Of a stretch of DNA of 64,000 nucleotides, positions 1 to 15,404 are shown piece after piece (positions within the stretch are counted from its first letter, which is position 1; the number at the start of each line of letters is the position of its first letter). Position numbers and translations under genes: made by a program. Origin of the DNA: Acanthosepion esculentum. Taxonomy: Eukaryota; Mollusca; Cephalopoda; Sepiida; Sepiidae. The DNA is taken from NCBI GenBank assembly GCA_964036315.1, contig OZ038510.1:78946756-79010755 (forward strand), written 5' to 3'. The notes below the pieces were generated by a model, which made no database searches, was not told the DNA's origin, and saw only the letters and a list, made by a program, of their open reading frames with translations.

Positions 1-613
1 TGTAAAAACGCAATAAAAAACTCACTATTTTTTACCCATAATGTTGAACATGTTAAAATTATTCAACTTCTAACAAGAAAAATCTCAAGTTGATTGCTGC
101 AAAATATTGTTGATTTATTTAAGATCTCATGATCTATTATGACATGTCTCTAATTTGTATTTACATATATTGCATTTAGTTTTCATTTTTCTAGTTGAAT
201 TGTTCATCTATCTTGAATATGATCCATTATTGTACATAATTAGGTTACGATAAAATTTGTGTTTTATACGAACACTACCTTATGAAAATTGACATGTTGC
301 AGAGTTGCCGGGCTCTAGCCTATATTTCCAATGTTGCATTGCTTGATTGCTGTTTAATTGATAGCCAGAGTAAAATGTGATAAGAAGCAACTAAAATAAA
401 TTACAATGAAAGGAAATACTCATCAGAACTAATAATAATGAATTAACTTTTGCATTTATTAAAAATAGAAGTGAAAAACTCTTTTCTGTTCCGATAGAAA
501 CAGGTTTTAACAAACTTACATGCAGTAAAGCTATAAGTATAGAAATTGAGGCACATGTTAAATTGTATCAGGCATACTTTTGCAAAGAAAGACAAAAGAA
601 CAAAAAAACTTAC
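1..613. other. BAP1 intron 9, left edge
   Basis: AT-rich sequence that follows the exon 9 donor in transcript direction. I see no further BAP1 exon and no recognisable repeat here, so the next coding exon is probably outside the window. Confidence 0.5.
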
Positions 614-737
614 TTGTTGTAATGTGTCCAATATTATTTGTCTGTTCTTTTTTAATGTATTTAATTTCTTTTCATATAGCTGTCGTCGATCAGGAACGAC
701 GGCCATTAGGTTGAACCAAATGTCATGGTATGGTTCC
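614..737 (-). CDS. BAP1: BAP1 exon 9 (residues 220-260)
   Basis: The acceptor is a pyrimidine-rich tract ending TATACAG. The first base completes Gly219, then the frame reads [18 protein letters not shown] and on to a helix ending LDTLQQ, followed by the donor GTAAGT. This is the end of the UCH fold. The exon is 124 nt long. Confidence 0.96.
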
Positions 738-3700
738 CTGTATAAAGACAAAATAATTCAGTAACTAAAACATGAAACCGTCTCACTTACCAACCAAAAA
801 TGGCAGAAAAAAGTCCTACAAGCAGGTGAAGAAAAGGAATTGTAAAAGAGCAATGCCTGTTTAGTACGGGCAGTGGTTCACAAAGGTGAAATGGAAGGAT
901 TGACAGACAAAGGTGAAATGGAAGGATTGACAGACAAAGGTGAAATGGAAGGATTGACAGACAAAGGTGAAATGGAAGGATTGACAGACAAAGGTGAAAT
1001 GGAAGGATTGACAGACAAAGGTGAAATGGAAGGATTGACAAAGGTGAAATGGAAGGATTGACAGACAAAGGTGAAATGGAAGGATTGACAGACAAAGGTG
1101 AAATGGAAGGATTGACAGACAAAGGTGAAATGGAAGGATTGACAGACAAAGATTTAGAAACAGTGTGCCTCCTTAGGTGACGGTAAATAACTTGATTTTC
1201 AGAAAGGGAATCTCAAAAAACAAAAAATAACTACAGCGAGAAAAGATTTTCTCAAACAGATGTGATGATAACACCATGTGTTGTCTGGTTCACACACCTT
1301 CCCCAGTCTTTTGAGCAGGAGTAGAGGTTTATCCTTTGTTTCCTCTTTAGGATTGGATTTCTGGTTCCTTCTAAAGTCTACTTCAACTCTATACTTTTAA
1401 CATCTTTGCCTAAACTCTGAAATTTTATTTACTATTTATTTTTTCCCCAAGAGTAGGTAATTCGCCTATCATCTGGTTCGCACTCCACTCCAGTCTTTTG
1501 AGCAGGAGTAGAGGTTTATCCTTTGTTTCCTCTTTAGGATTGGGTTTCCGGTTCCTTCTAATCTCTTTCATTCTCAGTAACCCCTTGTCTCTTAGTGACA
1601 GTATCACCTTGCTTGGAGTAAATTGATTAAAAAATTTAAAAAGCATTGGTCAGGTGGGGGATTGAAAGGTGAAAAAAGAGATGACCAGGCTTCTAATTAT
1701 TTTGAGATAGGAATTTCCAAAGAGAAAGAACTTTGTCTTGGAGCAATGTTATTTCTGAGGAGACCAATTAAAAAAAATAAAAATATCTAAAATACTGGCA
1801 AATTTTTGCCTTTTTAAAAATAAAAAAATAAAATTTAACTCTGTGTTAGTCACCTAGAATTTCCAAAAATTGATACTCCCTTTAGTGACTGCCTCCCACA
1901 ACAACTGAGCTACAAGTGCACCCTGTTGCATGCTATATACCCTCACTGAGTCAAGAGAGCAGCAAGAGGGAGCAAAAGAAACCAGTTGCCAACAAGGAAT
2001 TACAAGTATTTTAAAAATTTGGGGAGTAGCAACATAACATACCATGTGGCTAAACATAACATACCATGTGGCTAAACATAACATACCATGTGGCTAAACA
2101 TAACATACCATGTGGCTAAACATAACATACCATGTGGCTAAACATAACATACCATGTGGCTAAATCAGGATTAAATAGAAATAATAAATATTCTGGTTAA
2201 TGCTTTTAAATTAAAACTGACATTATTTTTTGACAAATTGTATAAATTTTCTCAAATTTACACATGGTAAGTAAAGTTTTATTTTTAGTTTATCCCAAAT
2301 ATTGAATTATGGTAATTGGGAGCCCGGTTGGTATTTAGATGGTGGACTGCTTCAGAACACCAGGTACAGTAAGCTAAAGTCCAACAATCTGAAATAGGGG
2401 TTGATAAGCTGTAAAAAACAATCAATCTATCAAAATATGATAATTAGGATTTTATGAGTACTTTAAAAATTTTGGGTTAACAAAACACCCCATGTATCTC
2501 ACACAGGGTTAAAAGACGAAACAAACAAATTTTATTACGAAGGAATGAGGACATACTCTGACAGTGAATTTTGGATAGAGAAATTGCAGTTACTTTTGTC
2601 CGCCAGTCATTTGCAATAACTGAAATTGATTAAGGTGCTTGCTTTCAAGCAACAGACCTCGTGCTTCTTCTCTCGTTCGTTTGTATGATGTCATGCCAAC
2701 AAAAGTTTTTTTCATCCCCCCTCACAGACTCGCTCTTTATGCCTGCGTTTTGTTGGAAGCTAATATTTGCATACGAGATTCAATTATTATTCGCGGGAGA
2801 ATTCCTATTTTATAAATTTAAACTGGTTTGAATTCTTAGTTTTTTTTTCATTGTATATCTACATGTGAAATAGGAATTTCAAAATAATCCATTTCACTTT
2901 TAATGGCGGTCGCAATCTTTCAACAAGACCTGACACGCCAAGCAAATTCGCTTTGCAAGAGGTGAGTCTTCTTGTTCCTTACAGAAAATTTTGCTGCAAA
3001 AAAAAAGAAAAGAGACATTAATGACGCCCCTGTCTCCCTTATAATTCAAAATGACTGAATACTAGAAAGACCTGTGAAAATGTCATGGGTTTTTCATTTT
3101 CATTTTCTGATGAATCTTAATTCTTCAGTTAATGATTAAATAAGCTCATGGCGAGTTCTATGACAATAAAATATCTGCATAAAATGTTAAATATTTGAGC
3201 TTAACAACTTTATAACAAAATATTGCAATAATAAACTTAATAACCTTCTTTTTCTCAGTGAAACCAAGTAGCATCTGTTATATGTCTTTTCCATGTTTCC
3301 ATGCAGTCAAAACAGAATATTCCACTATTTATGAGATTTTGGCAGGTCGTATAAACTAACGAAGGGAGGGACAAGCAGAGTTATAGTAGAGAAGATTTTA
3401 TCTGAGTCAGTTGAAACACTAAGGTGTTTAGTACCATTTCGGTCACCAATAAATTGTGGCTGTTGGTATTTCCTATGATAATAAAAATAAAAAGGGAGAC
3501 TAAAAGGGACAAATTTTAAGACAGAAATAGGTCAGAGTTCATGAAATGAAACTATGTATTGGAAGCTCTATTTTGTAAAAGAGTTGCATATTTAAACCTG
3601 CTGGCTAAGGTTTTCATGTGCGAAGCACTGGGTATATTAACATGTGCGCTCGACCAACAAGAAAGAAGATGGTAAGGATGCAAGGAACATACCCTCCTGT

Positions 3701-5036
3701 ACCAGTGCCGACTCGCTTTGAGATCACACGGCGGAATTTTTCTGTCCAGTCTTCATTTTCTTGCCAAGGACCTGAGGAGATAAAAAAAAAAATATGTAGA
3801 AAGCAGATATAATTTTTAGTAGAAATGTTACAATGCTTCCTTTTCTTGGCAGATCTTTTATTATCACCATGTGGGATATACTTAATAATAAAAGTGAGAA
3901 AAACAAGGGTATAAAGAAACTGAATGAAATTGGCTAGGCTACGTGCCCCAGCATGCAAAAAAAAAATCGAATTTCAGCATTTCCTGTTAGTACATAATTC
4001 TAACTCATGCTTGTGTTCTTATATCTCCCTATTTCCCACCAATACAATTTCATCTCGTCCTGGGTAAGACGTTAAACTACATCCATGTCCTAGGTAAGAC
4101 GATAAACTACATCCAGCAGCAAAGCCTCTGATCAGGAGGTTTTGAGGACAGTAGAAGCACCTCTTAATTGCTGGTGTTCCCAGGTCCACCTTGACCCGGG
4201 GTGGTAGCACCTGTTAGAGTCCCAGCTATGGGCAAATAATTAACTATTACCAGCAATATGTTTTTGAAAAAAATTATTACCAGCAATACAATTTTGAAGA
4301 AAAAATATTACCAGAAACAGATTTTTGACAAAACAAAATATTACCAGCAATAAAAAATGTTGTCGGCATTAAACAACCCATTGAGGTTAATATGCCGTAA
4401 AACAAAATAAACCAAACAATTTCATCAACAAGAACATTACTTTAGACTGATGAAGTCCTTAAAGAGGACGAAACATGTTACATTGAATTTTTCACACTTT
4501 ATTATTCCTAACATTGTTTATATATATATATATAGTGTATATTTTGGCAGTATGCTTTCATTGAGAAATGTTTCATTGACAAGTTTTGTCTACTTATTTA
4601 CAATTGGATCCTTTCATATTCATGGACAAGATTTTTGGTATCATTATTAAAGGAAGAGAGAAAATTACTGTGTTGATACATATTCTTTATTCCAAGTAGT
4701 TTTGGCATTAGCACAATGTTGTCATCATCAGGGTGTTGTTTAATTCAAAACAAATATTGTAATGTTCATCATTTTCAATGACAGAATTACTGCGTTCATA
4801 TTAAAGTTAACATTTTTTACTTGTGAAGTGAAGAACACTGAGTTGATTGCTGTGTGACTGGCTTCAATAACACTTGAGGGGAGGTAAGAAAGTTATGGGG
4901 TGTCAGGAGTTTTTTTTAAGAAATAAGTATTAAAACTATTAGTACAAATCTCGATATTTTAAACTATCTACTGTAAACATTTTAAAATATTTGTGCAGTA
5001 TTCATAATTCATTTTATTACGGTTTGGTTTCAATTT

Positions 5037-5109
<73 letters not shown>

Positions 5110-5402
5110 GCATGTTTCATTAAATAATATAGACAAGTTTTGTCTATTTATCTTAAGTAAGTTCCTTTCATATTGTCTGATAAGCTTAATCACATTATCG
5201 TTGAAAGACGAGAGGAAAACACCATATCAATACATTTTTAAATCCAATCTAAGCTTTCAGCTTACATAAGCCATTATCAAAGATGACACAGACGAAACTA
5301 CAATAATAGTCTGCCTTTGCTGTTTACTTAAAATAAATAGACAAAATTTATCTATATTATTTAATGAAACATGCATTAATGAAAAAATGCTGCCGAAATA
5401 TA

Positions 5403-5445
<43 letters not shown>

Positions 5446-5846
5446 AAATTGAAACCAAACCTTAATAAAATTAATTATGAATATACAGGGTGACCAAAAA
5501 AAAACGGAACTTTTTAACACTCCAATAAAATCAAGAGTGATGGAAGAAAAACATTTAATTCATAGTAATTGAAACCTTAAAACATGCCATTTAAGAAACA
5601 ATGATGGAATTTTCATTTTTTTAAAATTACGTTCTGAAGATGGCGTCCTCCTATACGAATGCATTCTTGAAATCTGCTGTTGAGATTCCTCATTGACTGC
5701 TGCAACATCTCAGCTGGGATACTGTGAATTTCATTCTCGTTACTAAAATGGCGAAATGTTTACTTGCTCAAGGTCACTGTCTCGCAGTGTTGCCACTTGC
5801 TCATGTCTGGCAATACGCACTTCAAAAATTCCCGTTTTTTGGGGTC

Positions 5847-5885
<39 letters not shown>

Positions 5886-8800
5886 AATTGAAACCAAACC
5901 TTAATAAAATTAATTATGAATATATATATATATATATATTAAAAATTAGGAGTATTTACCAGTTACATGACCTGGGTTTCAACTGTAAGATTTCTTCAGG
6001 TGGTATTGGCAAGTTATGCTTTTTAGCACTCCATTTCATAGTTTACAATCCTAACACCATAACAGGGAGATCCACAGAAGGTGAAGGGTATGACAAGAAA
6101 CTGGCTAGGTTACATAAATGTGTGTGTGTGTGTGTGTGATATTACATTTCAAATCAAGCAATGACCACAGGTGACCCTCTCAGAAAAGTCTTGGAAAAGT
6201 TCACAAATGTTCCATGATCAAAATTATTGATAAATCCCAAATATTCAATCTATGTCTGTCAGCCTTATTTAGTAAAAAACAAAAAAATGCAGTGAAATTT
6301 CAGGATGCTCTGATTTTAAAACTATTACAGATCTCATAATGGGGATTTATCAGTAGTTTTGACTAACTAACGTCTATGGATTTTCCCAGATTTTTCTGAG
6401 AGAATCAGCTGCGGCAGTTGGCTGATTTGAGATGGAATGACCCCCTCTTCTATTGCTATAAGTAAAAATTATTTTGCTTGCATCAAAGTTGTGTTTCATC
6501 GTGTACATTGGGAAATATGATAAATGAAAATTACATTAGTGGTGTATGAAAAACAAAGGAAGTAATAACAATGTGCCAAATTAAGAAAAATATTAATAAA
6601 TATATTATTGAAATTATTACGGAGTCGCTAACTGTGTGCCCTGTGATTGGATGAAAAACAACCAATCACAGGCTACCTTTTTAGATCTTCACCAAACCCC
6701 ATGAGAGCGAATTTTACGAACTCTCTTCCTCTCTTGCTTGTTGGGACCTTCAGAGACACACGTCCCCCCGTCTGCTCTCTCCGTCATCTAAATACAGTGT
6801 AACCCGGATATAAGAGAGTTGTCGGGACCAGAGACGAAGTCTCTTATATCCGGGTTTGGTCTATTATATATACATTAACACAGGCTCTAATTTGGGACCA
6901 GAGAAAATCTCTCTTATATCCGGGTTTCTCTTATATCCATGACGTGTGAGGATTTGGACAGCAACTGAAGCACAGAAGTCAAGGCTCTATTTCTTCAACC
7001 CAGCCAAAACAACACAGGAAATGTAAAACTGTTAAAAGGACGCACCTTTCAGATAAGTTCCGCAAACCCGACTGTTTGCAAGAAACTTTCCTCTCTTTTC
7101 CTACAATACAAGCATTTCCAAACAATTCCACATGTGTTGCGTTCCTTTCTTCTTGCCGGCGTCACAATATTTTCGTTACCAAATTGGGAAAATCCCAATA
7201 TGTCTAATTCCATACTCAAATAAGAATTTAAATGTTGCCAAATTTAGAATTCTTTGATTCAGTTTCAAACTGTGATGTTTTTTTATACATTTAGTTTAAC
7301 AGTATAAGTTGGTTTATAAAGCACCAAATTATTGTGTAAACTGAGGTTTGAAACGAAATTGAAGAATAGTGTCTAATTCAGAAATTAGATGCACCAGATT
7401 CAAAGCAAATTTCAATTTGAGTGCAATACCTTGGTTTCAAAATAAACCTGTCCTAATGTATTAAGTGTGCAAAAGATCAGAGAGTTATAACCTGTATTGT
7501 AATTCTTGTAAAAAAAAAATTCAACGCAAACTGACCATGGTCAATTGGATAAGGTTTCAGGCCATCCAATTCAAAGAGATGACCATTTATAGGGACGTAA
7601 CTGACAAAATGAAATGCTTCCATAGTACGCACAGTAGAGATTCCTTGTTGCTTCTCAGGTAAGTGCCGAGGCTCAGGCCTGAAAAAAAAAAAAAAATGAA
7701 AAACTTCAGATGCTTTGTTATTTTCCCAATGAATTTCGAGAATACCATTGACAAATTATCTGATACACAAGCAATAAGGAACATTGGAAATTCAAAGAAA
7801 CCCTTCCTAACAATCCAAAAGAGATAAGTTAAGGCTTTAGGACAGATAAAGAGGATACCAAGAATCGATTGATTGTTTTTTATGGCTTATCAACCTGTTG
7901 CAGGTTATTTAAAGCCAAAACATATTTTGGATTATAGGAATAATTCATTTTTTTTTTTGTCAGTGAATACTGTGTTAACAATTTTTGAGAGATAACAGTG
8001 ATTTTTTCCAAATAAAAGTCTTACTGTTTATCCCATAGTTGTGGGGAGGAGATGGATTCTAAGAACAATTCAGTTTTACATTTTGTGAGTGATTATTGCA
8101 TTAACAATTTTTGGGGTATAACAATGATTTTTCCAGATAAGTTTTACTATTTATCCTATAGTTGGGGGAAATGGATTGTAAGAACAATTCTTTTTTTTTT
8201 ACTTTTTTAGAGTAAATTTTGCAGTAACAATTTTTGGGGAATAATGATTTTTCCAGATAAAATTCTTACTATTTAACCCATCACTGGGGGAGAAGAGATG
8301 GGTTCATATGGCTGCTATTCATAACACCACCTGCACATCCATGAGGATGCCAAAAAAGAGAGAGGAGAGAAACATGCCATATCCGGAACATTCATCATGA
8401 ACATTTTTGCTGTAGGAAAACTCACCTCAGAAATTTTCACCATAGGAAACTTTGCCATATAGGATTTTTCCCATAAGACAAAATAATAAATGAAATATAC
8501 GAGCACAGCATTTATGATGCTTCCCTTCACACTACAATCCTAACCGCTTCAGGTCAATAGTTATATATCCTCCTTATCCTCACATCCATGGTATAGTCAA
8601 GGTCCTTGATCAAGGACCTTGCTAGGTCAGATTGAGTGATTGATTTGTTTTTTAACGTATTATCAACCCATTGCAGGTTATTTAAAGCTAGAGATTATTT
8701 TTAGATTGTAAAAATGTTTTGGGAGATATTAATTATTTAGTGATACAAGTTTTAGTAATTAACCCATAGCTGGGGAGACAAGAGGTGGATTCATACCTTT

Positions 8801-9583
8801 TCCCCAAGGGTATTTGTGAGTAAGTGAATATAACAAACCCAACTGGAATTGGAACTCAGCTCTCCATGCTGGGTCAGTGAATTATAATAAAAATTCATCA
8901 TGATAAACGAAAAAAAAAAAAGAAGCTAAAAAGCACAAATTAAGTGTCCCTATTTTTTAAGATAAATAAAGCTTAATTTCACAAGAATTACATTGTTTTA
9001 TGGAACAGACTCCTACATGGATGCTTTCCTGAATACTAGCCTTAACCTCTTCAAATCAAGGGCCAATAGTTATCTATCTTCCTTATCCTCATAATGTTTA
9101 CTTTCTTCTACCGTCTCTTACATTCCTATCATACACGTCATCCAGTAACGATCTAACCTGAGTGGCTCTTGAGCTTTGCATTGGGTCAACTATAAAACAA
9201 AATGTAGTTTACACATAAGACGGCTTGAATGATTCTATAGCATTTCATTTAGGGGGACAAATAACATTTCATTTAGGGGGACAAGAAATGTTAAGAAAAT
9301 TCTTTCTCTTCAATATTTTCTTAGTTTCCTTTATTCTCAGTAATCATCATTTTATTGCCTTTCTTATGGTGAAATGATTACAAAAAGAAAAAAATGTGCT
9401 GGTAACAATGTTGGTCAAAGCAATAATTTTTGTGGGATGAATTGCGTGGGCGGGAAGAAACAGCTATTTCTTACCTAGCATGGCTGTTATGTGCACGAGC
9501 AAGTTCCGGCATATTTCCAATGGCATGACCTTTGTCCTGATAACAGAAAGAAAAAATAAATCAAAACATTTTTTTTTAAATTC

Positions 9584-9632
<49 letters not shown>

Positions 9633-12600
9633 AAAAAAAAGAAAGAAAATACCAGTTTCCCAAACTGGGCTATATCACCAACTCGTGGCCAATATCAACT
9701 GTTGGGTGGGTGATGAGCAACTGAACAGAAAACGGTGGGCAATTGGAAATTTTGGTGGGTGATGTAGGATTTTGAGTATTAAAAATCTATTTCATTGTAT
9801 GCTACCCGAAAAGAAATATTGGAAGGAGATATGCAAAGAAACTTTATGAAAATATAAGCAGGAGGCTAAATGGCACATTCCTAGATAAATATCCCCGCAA
9901 ACAACAAATCATTTGGCATTTTCTATAATTTTTAGAAGAGCCATTAACATTGAAATAGTTCTTTAGACAAAATATCATTTTTTGGACATAAATCTGATAA
10001 AAGAAGACCAAGAACAACAAAAACATATTTGCTGAATTTTTATTAGTTGCTAGTAGTGTATATATTTTTTTTTTATTTTATAATTATGAACAAAATCATG
10101 TAATTTTTTGTCAATAGTTGCAATGCTAACCTTGGCCATAAAACTAAATTATATATATAGTTTTCAATGATCAAGTTTGCTTTCATTTGTTCTTTAATAC
10201 AATAGTAACAGCAGTAGCAGCCACGTAAATCAGTATTATTTGTTACCTCCCTTTGGTATTTTTTACTAATTCATAAAGTCAGTGAATTTATCAGCTGGGC
10301 ATGTCTTTATGACAATGGTAATGGTGAAATTAACAAGTTTCCATACAGGAGACCTTTGACATTCACTGACCGAACAGTTAGTGTTGAAATTTATAAAATC
10401 TTTTGCTTTAAATAATTTTTCTGTAAATTAAACTTCTGACGTCTACTGTTATCACTATTTCTAATACTGGTGAGAGATTTTTTTTTTTTTCATATGAGGA
10501 AGCAGTACCAATGATATGTAATATTACGTAGACATGGGATGTCTATAATATGACAGTAGAGACATGGCCTTCATATGGGGCTTGGCAGATTTGCCAGACT
10601 GTCAACAGTGTGGCCTCGGTTTAGAAGAAACGGCTTTGCACGCCTTCTACCATTGCCCGCGGGTCCACCCCTTATGGGACCATGTCAGCGAGTTGACGTT
10701 TCGTCTCGCTCCCGAAAAGCTCATGGTCATTGATCACGCATACGCGTGTGACAATGTGTCACCCCCGTATTCTGGGGTGTAAGGAATGGTGTTTCTTATG
10801 CTGCTGGCCACAGCCCGAATGGTGATTTGGACGATGCGAATGGAGGAAGTCTTGCCAGGCATTCGTCTTTCTCATCAGGATCTAATCCGATTCTTTGAGC
10901 ATCAGCTAGAGATGAAGATTAGAACTGATAGAAAACGCTTGCATTCAACAGTCTTCAGGGAAAGTTGGATGAAAGAAGTGAGCTTGGTTCGTTTGAACAG
11001 GGCTAGCCTTGATTTTCTCAACCTATGTCACATCGGGGTGGTTTCCTGCGGAGCCCTCCCCTTGGTTAGGTTAGACAAGCTTTTGTGTACCTAGTTAATG
11101 TGAGTAAGTGTTGGTCCTGGCCTGTTCCCAGCTATCTCTTTGGTTATGATCCAAGTCGAGATTCCCAACCTCCCCAGTTTGTTTTGGCCCCTTTTTATGT
11201 TGACTGGGTCAGCTTTTTATTTCACATGTCCATATATTTTTTCTCCTTTCCCACTCCCTTAGCAAGAGAGCCTCTTGGTTTTGTCCAAATGGGCAGAATA
11301 CAGAAGCCTCTCTTTTTTGAGGGTTGAACAGGCCCTACTAACATCAGTTATGGTTAGTTTGTTTTATGTTAACATTTTAGTTTGTTATTGGGTTCATCTC
11401 ACTCCCCTCTCATTTTATTCATTCATAAATTTTTAAGTACACATATATAATCATTGGATTTTTATGGTATGGGGCACATTTTGTAGGACCTCCTTGAGAG
11501 GATGCAGTATTATGGTGCATGGAGGATTGATTGGTGATGGACAAGTTTTTATGGTGAATGGGCAAACTGTAATGAGTGAATGGGTTGTGAATACGATTAG
11601 CTAGGTATAAGATAGTTAGTGATGACCAGCCTCAACCCCTCCCCTTTTTGACCTTGCATCATAATTGTGTATTTTGCGCAATAAATAACAATATGGCAGT
11701 AGAGATTGAACTTTTCTTTTTTTTATCTTGTAACTAAGCAGCAGGCTGGCAAAATAGTGTCTGACATGAAAGTGCATACAAAGCAGAGGTGTATCAATGA
11801 ATTCCTATATGTAAAAAAAATTACATCCCCTGTTGTATCAACACTTGCTGAACATTTATGGAAACCAAGTAGTGAATGTGAACACAGGCAGTGGGTAATA
11901 CATTTCAGTAACAGTGACAGTAGTATGTATGACAGGTTTATTTTTATTTTTTTTACAAGCACAAGCTTTGAATATTGCTGCCACATCTTGTCTGGTGCTC
12001 CTGCTATATATTTAGAGATTCTTGATAAAGTCCAAAGAAGAATCTGGCATCTCAGCTTCAGTTTCTTTCTCATCACCATCACATAGTTTCCCTGAGCCTT
12101 TTCTCATAATTGTTCTAATGAACTTTCACCTAGACTCCAGTAATTTAAGCAGTACTAGATAGCAGGATGTGCATTGTGGAGTGATGGATATTGGCTCAGA
12201 GTGAGAACTTGGAGAGCCGAGTTTGAATTCCAGTCGAGTTTGTTAGATTCACTTATGCACAAATACCCTTGGGAAAGGTATGAATCCATCTCTTCTCCCC
12301 CCCAGCTATGGGTTGAATAGCAGGACAGACTGGGTTTTTTAGCCTTAGCTGGCAACCAACCAGTCTACCAGGGGAAAGAAATGGCAACCTACTGTTGGAA
12401 AAAATCTGCCTTGTCAGTCATGTATCAAAAGATACATTATTGTTCAATTGTGTATCACGTATGGCACTTAACTGACTGACTAAATTGACAGCAAGATCTC
12501 ATCATTTTACAGTTGAAATAAAAGGGCTAGATGTAACTGCAAGTTCTATGCTAACAGCTTCTTCTATTGCAGTTTTTGCTTGAGGAACTCTCTTTCAGAC

Positions 12601-13460
12601 TCCTGTTCTTTTATTTTCTCTCTTGTTAAGAGTTTTTTTTTCTTATATTCACTAACACTCCCTTGCATCTTAGTGGCTTTATTGTCTTGCTTGGGGTTAG
12701 ATCATTAAAAAAAAAAAGTAAAATAAAAAAGCAACATCATAGAATTTGTTAATAGCAACAGGCAGTTCTCTACTGTAACAGAATTTGAGTCTGACTGACT
12801 AAGCACATCTTCTGGGCAAATTGGTAGGTGGTTTATATAACAGCCTGGGAGATTCCATTCTGTTACCCGGGCAAATCTATTCTGTAAGTTCTGATTGGCT
12901 GATGATTCTGGTGTGGATATTGTGCTCAATAAATATCCAGCATACTGTGACTATTCGAGAGAGGGACATGTCTTGAGTTACAATCCTGTTTATGTTTGTC
13001 AGCCAACTGGATGCTAGTTGGGAACCTCCTTGCAAAAGGTGAGTCTCACACTCTTGATTGCTCAAATATTTATTTAGCAATGATACATTTATCTTTCTGC
13101 ATTAGCAAATAAGACTGTTCTTTTGTCACTTGTATATAAAGCAGAAGAATGCATTCTCTATCATGGAAGTTAAAGTTGTGAAATACTTTTGTCATGCAGA
13201 AGACCGACAACTTACCTCAGGATTCATGTTTTTGGTGAATTCTTTGAGTTTTGACAAAGTTTTTCCATGACGAACTTTATCGTTATTCAGGAGTATGCTG
13301 AGAAGTGCATGAGTAGCACATGAGTTTGGGATGACCTTTAAAAAAAGAAAAAAAAAAAGAAAACGTGAATTTGTTTTAATTGGAGAGAAAATAATAATAA
13401 ATAATATGATAAAAATAAAAATAAATTCTCCAAATACATATATTCACATTTATATGTAAA

Positions 13461-13512
<52 letters not shown>

Positions 13513-14203
13513 TAAGTATTTATTAATAAATATAAATAATACCCCATGCCAAGATTACAACTCTGAGTTTCATGCACCAGGCAATCATCAGGTATAAAGG
13601 GGTTTATTTATACTGTCTTTCATGAAAGTTGTGTAAAACAGGGATTGTTGGCCAAATACACAATTATTTTTTTGTTTTTATATTTTTTTATGAATTATTA
13701 ATATTTTTTTCCTCTAACATTTTTCTTTTTTTTATCTCTTTTTTTTTTCCTTTCTCCTTTTCATCCCAGGATATATATCTGGATGAATAGTTTCCATTTC
13801 TTAAAAAGTTTTAGTCTGAAAACATGAATATAACAATATTCATGAAATAAATTATAACTCATATGGATTTTTAAGATGTTTTCTTAATTTATCATTTTAG
13901 ATATCAAACAGGTAATTGATCCGTTGGTATATAATCCGGGTGGATCCTAGCAATATTAATTATTAAAACTGATCCACAGAGAGCTCGAAGTTTTTATTGT
14001 AACAGAGCATATGTATTTTTTTACAGCAAAAAAATCAAAAGTTGCCCTCAAAATAGAGATAGTCTATTTCAAGCCATTCTGTATACAGCTCTCATCAGCC
14101 CTGAAGATCTTGTGCCTGATAAGTTAGGGGGCTGATGATAGCTGCATACAGAACAGCTTATCTGTATTTTGAGGTAATTTTTGTTTTTTTACTCTAATAT
14201 ATA

Positions 14204-14239
<36 letters not shown>

Positions 14240-14496
14240 TGTATAGAGTTAGGTAAATCAAATTAGACATTAGCAACCGTGTGCTACCATGCATACACAG
14301 GTAAGCAAATAAATAATTACCAAATTTTGCCATGAGGTGTAAACACAATAGTGCTCAATGTGGTTAAACAGAGCTAAGAAGTATATATTAATAAATATAC
14401 ATATACCTATGTTTGGTGTGTGACTTAAGTTTCATTTGGTTACCCAACTCATGGGGCACAAAATCTTGTGACCCATGAGTTGGATAACCAAAGAAA

Positions 14497-14541
<45 letters not shown>

Positions 14542-14791
14542 TATATATATTTAAACATATATTATTGTTTCAAGGTCCATATAAGCACTCTGATGATGGC
14601 TCATTTGAGCCAAAAGCTTAGGACCAACTTAATAAAAAATATTCAAATGTTGGACAATTCTTGTCTTAATATTCACCAGAAATTAAAGCAAATATACAAA
14701 CTTTAGAACAGCTCATCATCACACACAATAGACATTCATCTGTTATATTTAATAATTTATGTTTAAATAATGATCTGCCACCCTAATACAC

Positions 14792-14861
<70 letters not shown>

Positions 14862-15373
14862 GTTGAATGTCAAAGACAACATAGTCCTACATATTCTCTT
14901 TTGAATTTTCTCATATTTTCTAATGAGACTTTTTATTTGAAAATTATATTGAAATAAATATTGTCCGTAAGATAACCAAGTACTTTCGAACATCATTGTT
15001 CATCTTCAGGGTCAAAATTTTTTAACAATGTCTTCAAATTGTATAACAATATATATGGAGAGTCAAATTTTTTAAAACATTTGCAAATTGTCTTGTAACG
15101 GAATCATGTTGCTACATTTTGTTTTTTTACAAACTAAATAAACGTTACAAAATCATTTTAATTTCAAAAGACGCAATGATGTTATCACGTGCATGGCGAA
15201 GATTTTTAATCATGTGAAGACGTCTTTATCTTACGGACAATATTTATTTCAATATAATTTTCAAATAAAAAGTCTCATTAGAAAATATGAGAAAATTCAA
15301 AAGAGAATATGCAGCACTATGTTGTCTTTGACATTCAACACAACATGTTTAAATTACACACACACACACACAC

Positions 15374-15404
<31 letters not shown>

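Noticed and set aside
787..1149. Nine-residue repeat protein on either strand of the 27-bp minisatellite
   Set aside because: The repeat is intronic and the frames are an arithmetic by-product of a 27-bp period.
882..2163. CRISPR array
   Set aside because: The direct repeats have no unique spacers, and the window is eukaryotic.
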